NCBI GenBank assembly: GCA_041395165.1
Contig: JAWLBA010000021.1
Coordinates: forward strand, 1 to 17,774
Length of the DNA stretch: 17,774 nucleotides
Reading direction: 5' to 3'
Source of the DNA: JAIBCM01 sp041395165
GTDB taxonomy: Bacteria > Verrucomicrobiota > Verrucomicrobiia > JADLBR01 > JAIBCM01
Made by a program: the position numbers and the translations under genes. Each line of letters begins with the position of its first letter. The stretch's first letter is position 1. Below are positions 14,829 to 17,774 of this stretch, one piece after another. Under the pieces are notes generated by a model, which was not told the origin of the DNA, did no database searches, and saw only the letters and a program-made list of their open reading frames with translations.

Positions 14829-16282
14829 AGCAATTTTTTAATTCGCGCCAACACGTTCGCGCTCTCGACATCCAGCGCGGCGATTTCTTCCATGATTTCC
14901 TGCGGGCTACGGTGCTTCACTTCCTGGCCCCCGTTCGGGTTCTTCACGGATAAATCGAACGTGGCTTGGCCAATCGTCTTGCCGTCCACGCTCCAGCTTT
15001 TCGGCGAATCCGCACGGCTCTTTTGCAGACAGACAAATTCTTTCAAATCATCATCGTTGAGCGGGTTCGTCTTGCCGAGGTTGCGACCGGGGTCGAGTTG
15101 GTAATACCAGATTTTGCGAGTCGGCACGCCCTTTTCAAAAAACAGCACCACCGTTTTCACACCCGCTCCCTGGAACGTGCCGCCCGGACAATCGAGAATC
15201 GTGTGCAGGTTGCAGCTTTCCAACAGCAGCTTGCGCAGGCTCACGCTCGCGTTGTCGGTGTTGGAGAGAAATGTGTTCTTGATAACCACCGCGCCGCGTC
15301 CGCCTGCTTTCAAAATCTTGATGAAATGCTGGAGAAACAGGAACGCGGTTTCGCCGGTGCGAATCGGAAAGTTCTGCTGCACTTCCGGACGTTCCTTGCC
15401 GCCAAACGGCGGATTGGCCAGCACCACGTTGTAACGATCCTTTTCCTGAATGTCGGCGAGATTTTCCGTCAGCGTGTTCGTGTGGATGATGTTCGGCGCT
15501 TCGATGCCATGCAAAATCATGTTCATGATGGCAATGACGTAAGCGAGTGACTTCTTTTCTTTCCCGTAAAACGTGCGTTCCTGAAGTGCTCGATCCTGTG
15601 CCACCGTTCGTTTCGGGTTGTTTTCCTTGAGGTAATCAAATGCTTCGCACAAGAACCCCGCTGAGCCGACCGCACCATCATAAATCGTTTCGCCAATCTT
15701 TGGTTGCGTAACCTGAATCATGGCGCGAATGAGCGGACGTGGCGTGTAATATTCGCCACCGTTGCGTCCGGCGTTGCCCATGTTCTTGATCTTCGCTTCA
15801 TAAAGATGCGAAAGCTCGTGCTTCTCCGCCTGCGAACGGAAACGCAATTCATCGACGTGGTCGATGATTTCCCGCAGATTATAGCCGCTGCTGATCTTGT
15901 TTTTTATCTCACCGAAAATTTCACCAATCTTGTATTCGATGGTATTAGTCCCGGTAGCACGCTGCTTAAAACCATGCAAATAGGGAAAGAGCTTTTGATT
16001 TACAAAGCTGGTCAGGTCGTCGCCGATCATGACAATGTTATAATCAAGTTTTCCATCTTTCCCCTTAGGGGCAGCCCAGCTTTCCCATCGGTAAGGTTCG
16101 TCGAGAATGTAGGAATATTTCTCGCCGTCGAGCGCGGCTTCGGTGGCTTTGTCCTCTTCGAGTCCAGCGAGATATTTTAAGAACAACAGCCAAGAGGATT
16201 GCTCGGTATAATCGAGTTCCGTAGTACAACCGGCTTCCTTACGGAGCACGTCGTCGATATTTCTGAAGGCTTGTTCGAACAT
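14825..16282 (-). CDS. hsdM: Type I restriction-modification DNA methyltransferase subunit (N6-adenine)
   Basis: 485 aa. The N-terminal helical domain (~1-140) is followed by the conserved GEYYTPRPLIRAMI (~176-189). SAM-binding motif I is YDGAVGSAGFLCEA (201-214), a variant of the common DPxCGxGGF form, and catalytic motif IV is NPPFGG (290-295). The C-terminal helical tail contacts HsdS. It adds a methyl group to adenine N6 at the HsdS-defined site. First gene of the array, with the AT-rich 16283-16529 region upstream where the operon promoter should lie. Its stop overlaps the hsdS start (ATGA). No strong ribosome binding site is visible before ATG 16282-16280. It is markedly more GC-rich than the upstream region, suggesting horizontal arrival. 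Confidence 0.95.
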   Translation of the reverse strand: MFEQAFRNIDDVLRKEAGCTTELDYTEQSSWLLFLKYLAGLEEDKATEAALDGEKYSYILDEPYRWESWAAPKGKDGKLDYNIVMIGDDLTSFVNQKLFPYLHGFKQRATGTNTIEYKIGEIFGEIKNKISSGYNLREIIDHVDELRFRSQAEKHELSHLYEAKIKNMGNAGRNGGEYYTPRPLIRAMIQVTQPKIGETIYDGAVGSAGFLCEAFDYLKENNPKRTVAQDRALQERTFYGKEKKSLAYVIAIMNMILHGIEAPNIIHTNTLTENLADIQEKDRYNVVLANPPFGGKERPEVQQNFPIRTGETAFLFLQHFIKILKAGGRGAVVIKNTFLSNTDNASVSLRKLLLESCNLHTILDCPGGTFQGAGVKTVVLFFEKGVPTRKIWYYQLDPGRNLGKTNPLNDDDLKEFVCLQKSRADSPKSWSVDGKTIGQATFDLSVKNPNGGQEVKHRSPQEIMEEIAALDVESANVLARIKKLL

Positions 16283-16529
16283 GAAATTAAAAATTGTAAA
16301 AATTACCTATTGCTTGTTTCTTTAACTTAAGCGAACTACTTATTATGAAATTTGTATTTAGCGGAACTAAAACAAAAAATGTTTTACTTAAAAAATTACA
16401 AATTAATTTCTGAAATTCACAAAATAGCAGGAGAGAAAAATTAGTTTTGGCTTTTGACTTATTTGAGAGAATAGCCATGTCGACTATTTAAATTTTAATA
16501 GTAATTTTAAAAGCTAATTTTTAAGAAAT
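16283..16529 (-). promoter_or_regulatory. AT-rich upstream region of the hsdM-led operon
   Basis: 247 nt, very AT-rich, between hsdM and the ribbon-helix-helix-like gene. As the only sizeable gap ahead of the seven-gene minus-strand array it should hold its promoter. A CATAAT stretch (minus strand, around 16340-16350) could be a -10 box, but I see no convincing -35, so no exact site is claimed. A 63-codon open frame here is rejected as chance. Confidence 0.4.
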
Positions 16530-16826
16530 CTAAGCCGCCGCTTCCTCATCCTCTTGATCAGACAAATCTTCACCCTCATTAACGCTTTCTTGAGTTGTAG
16601 CATCAATAGAAATCGGAAACGTAACGCAATTCTTAGCGACATTAGCCATCAACACAATCTTGGGAACCGTTTGCTTTTGAGAGGATTTAATCATCTCCAA
16701 AATCGCCTCCACACACCGTTCAACAAACTGATTTTCGTTATAGCCTAAAAGTTTCGCCTGCTCCTCTATGTCCTTCCACATTGTGTTAGGAAAACTCATA
16801 CCTCGCGAAGTTTTTTTAGAGGCCAT
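16530..16826 (-). CDS. Small ribbon-helix-helix-like protein, possible regulator
   Basis: 98 aa, ATG 16826-16824. The first half fits a ribbon-helix-helix (Arc/MetJ/CopG) unit: basic start MASKKTSR, a short strand GMSFPNTMW (~9-17), helix KDIEEQAKLLG (~18-28), turn YNEN, and helix QFVERCVEAILEMI (~33-46). Such proteins dimerise and insert the strand pair into the major groove. The second half has a hydrophobic strand-like piece (KIVLMANVAKNCVTFPI) and a very acidic tail ending EDLSDQEDEEAAA, which could bind a partner or mimic DNA charge. It lies divergent from the conjugation genes across a 193-nt region with a perfect 15-bp palindrome, the usual position of an autoregulator. No other family fits better, but the fold call is by eye. 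Confidence 0.55.
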   Translation of the reverse strand: MASKKTSRGMSFPNTMWKDIEEQAKLLGYNENQFVERCVEAILEMIKSSQKQTVPKIVLMANVAKNCVTFPISIDATTQESVNEGEDLSDQEDEEAAA

Positions 16827-16856
16827 AAAAAATATTTAAATTTTTCTGTTGACACT

Positions 16857-16886
16857 TTGCATAATTTGCATTAAATGCAATATACA
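16857..16886 (+). promoter_or_regulatory. Candidate promoter for the conjugation operon
   Basis: TTGCAT (16857-16862) and TATACA (16881-16886) are spaced by 18 nt and point toward the VirB2-like gene. A second possible -35, TTGACA (16849-16854), is a perfect consensus but has only TAAATG at the right distance. The palindrome at 16866-16880 fills the spacer. Confidence 0.4.
16866..16880. promoter_or_regulatory. 15-bp perfect palindrome, candidate operator
   Basis: TTGCATT-A-AATGCAA is symmetric around A16873. A further half-like copy TTTGCAT lies at 16856-16862, nine nt from the TTTGCAT at 16865-16871, so two sites may be present. It sits between the ribbon-helix-helix-like gene and the conjugation genes and overlaps the candidate promoter, as expected for an operator controlling both directions. 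Confidence 0.5.
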
Positions 16887-16957
16887 GTTAAAAAACTAAA
16901 AGTCATCTTTTAATTTAAAAAAATTGATGGCTTATCACCCAAAGATGTAACCCAACC

Positions 16958-16974
16958 AGCGGCTTAGGCCCGCT
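16958..16974 (+). repeat. Hairpin in the leader of the conjugation operon
   Basis: AGCGG (16958-16962) and CCGCT (16970-16974) form a 5-bp stem with a 7-nt loop, followed by CTTTTA. It lies 45 nt before the VirB2-like start. It could be a weak terminator/attenuator or simply leader structure. Confidence 0.3.
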
Positions 16975-17019
16975 CTTTTACCCAGTCGTAACCATTAAAC
17001 AAAAGAAAGGTCTATTTTT

Positions 17020-17292
17020 ATGCAATTGTTTTCTGATTTTATGATGCCATTGGCGCAAGCCGGTGGTGGCAACCTGGATGTTGCTTTGGGTAAAGCTTTG
17101 GGAATCTTTTATAAAATTGCCTACCTCCTGGCGATTGTCGCACTGATCGTCGGAGGGTGGCGTTTTGCCAAAGGCGATACCGATGCCGGTAAACTCTCCA
17201 TGATGGGTGCCGTCATCATGGGACTGTCCGGTTATATCGCCAAAGCTTTCTTCGATGCCGCAGGCATTCAAACCAACATCCAAATTCAATGA
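17020..17292 (+). CDS. VirB2/TrbC-like small membrane protein (pilin subunit candidate)
   Basis: 90 aa with two hydrophobic helices (~30-46 IAYLLAIVALIVGGWRF and ~60-79 SMMGAVIMGLSGYIAKAFF) joined by a short polar loop with KGDTDAGK. This is the plan of VirB2/TrbC-type pilins and related small subunits of type IV secretion systems. The GGWRFAKGD...AGK...GA turn is typical of the group. The N-terminus is short, so a cleaved signal is not obvious. AAAGAAAGG lies about 9 nt before the ATG. It is the first gene of a plus-strand operon: its stop codon overlaps the start of the VirB3-like gene by 4 nt (ATGA). The context with VirB3- and VirB4-like genes is the best support, since the protein is small and its family diverse. 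Confidence 0.6.
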   Translation: MQLFSDFMMPLAQAGGGNLDVALGKALGIFYKIAYLLAIVALIVGGWRFAKGDTDAGKLSMMGAVIMGLSGYIAKAFFDAAGIQTNIQIQ

Positions 17293-17615
17293 GTCTTTAC
17301 ATTACCAACACACAAGCCGGAGACAATTCCGACGGCAAATACTGGGGCATTGAAGGCATGAACATCCTCATTATTATCGTCGGTCTTGCTTTGACAGTGA
17401 CCAGCTTCTTTAGTCTAAACAAAGAAGCTGGTTTACTCAAAACCACTTGTGTCGGTTCAACGCCATTGATTATTTCCATCGGCTACGTCTTTGGATTTCG
17501 ACAAGGAAAACCTAAAGCTTACGACATCGATTTACTGGAAACAATCGCTTCGGGTTCCGGCTGGCAACCCGATTTCAACATTCAAAAACGAAATCCTCTT
17601 TATGAAAGCGCCTAA
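17289..17615 (+). CDS. VirB3/TrbD-like inner-membrane protein of a type IV secretion system
   Basis: 108 aa. Residues ~24-41 (MNILIIIVGLALTVTSFF) and ~57-69 (LIISIGYVFGF) are membrane segments. A cytoplasmic tail RQGKPKAYDIDLLETIASG then carries the G-K-P-x-x-Y type stretch seen in VirB3/TrbD/TraL-like proteins, which sit with the VirB4 ATPase at the inner membrane. It overlaps the VirB2-like gene by 4 nt and the VirB4-like gene by 14 nt, so the three are translationally coupled. Individually the similarity is weak; the assignment rests on size, topology and gene order. Confidence 0.55.
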   Translation: MSLYITNTQAGDNSDGKYWGIEGMNILIIIVGLALTVTSFFSLNKEAGLLKTTCVGSTPLIISIGYVFGFRQGKPKAYDIDLLETIASGSGWQPDFNIQKRNPLYESA

Positions 17616-17774
17616 TGGATGGTTTGCCAATGATCTGATTATCTGGAACGACCTGAACACAAAAGGGTTTGTCTCGAAGGGTTACAGCCTTGAAGTGCCC
17701 GATTTGCGTCAAGCCTCGGATGAAATTCGCAACAATTTTCATAATGTGATCCGCCGTTTCCTTCACACCCTGGA
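17602..17774 (+). CDS. VirB4/TrbE-like conjugation ATPase, N-terminal fragment
   Basis: Open from ATG 17602-17604 to the right edge (57 codons seen). The segment LIIWNDLNTKGFVSKGYSLE then VPDLRQASDEIRNNFHNVIR looks like the N-terminal domain of VirB4-family ATPases. In these an I-x-N/D-x-D/N-G-x-x-x-x-x-x-x-x-x-PD strand pair is followed by a helix. The ATPase domain with Walker motifs lies beyond the window. Order and overlap with the two preceding genes support this. Confidence 0.6.
   Translation, partial: MKAPNGWFANDLIIWNDLNTKGFVSKGYSLEVPDLRQASDEIRNNFHNVIRRFLHTL

Noticed and set aside
16287..16478. 63-codon minus-strand frame just upstream of hsdM
   Set aside because: Very AT-rich, low-complexity (F, L, N, K, S) translation, no ribosome binding site; it occupies the likely promoter region of the operon.
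1..17774. CRISPR array, tRNA or rRNA genes
   Set aside because: No regularly spaced repeats, no cas-like genes, and no cloverleaf or rRNA-like sequence noticed on either strand.

Overview
The window looks like an accessory, defence-rich region of a Gram-negative bacterium. The sequence alone does not fix the lineage. A secreted YD/RHS-type protein, a secreted c-type cytochrome-like protein and a type IV secretion cluster would fit Verrucomicrobiota or a related group, but that is a guess. Most genes lack a clear Shine-Dalgarno sequence. By eye, base composition changes sharply: about 1-8500 and 16283-16900 are AT-rich, about 10400-16280 is clearly more GC-rich, and 8500-10370 is intermediate.

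Layout. 1-2416 (minus): the N-terminal part of a YD/RHS-like secreted protein, running off the left edge, and an unrecognised membrane-anchored protein. 2466-3251 (plus): a small SPFH/prohibitin-like membrane protein, convergent with and overlapping the next gene. 3208-6553 (minus): a two-gene operon of a reverse transcriptase (448 aa) and a large polytopic membrane protein with a soluble C-terminal domain (670 aa), the two overlapping by 14 nt. Just upstream, 6588-6873 is a 286-nt non-coding segment bounded by a perfect 15-bp inverted repeat and containing two small hairpins plus a long interrupted one. This is the geometry of a retron ncRNA (a1, msr, msd, a2, RT), yet the RT lacks the usual retron signature residues. 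6908-8182 (minus): a secreted monohaem cytochrome-like protein.

8498-16282 (minus) is one tightly packed array, hsdM - hsdS - DUF91/NucS-like nuclease (frameshifted) - hsdR - patatin phospholipase - CD-NTase, with ATGA overlaps or gaps of 1-10 nt. It combines a complete type I restriction-modification system with a two-gene CBASS system (nucleotide cyclase plus phospholipase effector), apparently on one transcript. HsdM/S/R would modify or cut foreign DNA. The CD-NTase would make a cyclic nucleotide that switches on the patatin to degrade the membrane if infection proceeds.

16530-17774: a ribbon-helix-helix-like protein (minus) faces, across a short region with a perfect 15-bp palindrome, the start of a VirB2/VirB3/VirB4-like conjugation operon (plus) that runs off the right edge. 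The defence array may therefore ride on an integrative or plasmid-type conjugative element.

Most promising for novelty: the RT plus polytopic membrane protein plus retron-like RNA locus, and the RM-CBASS composite operon.
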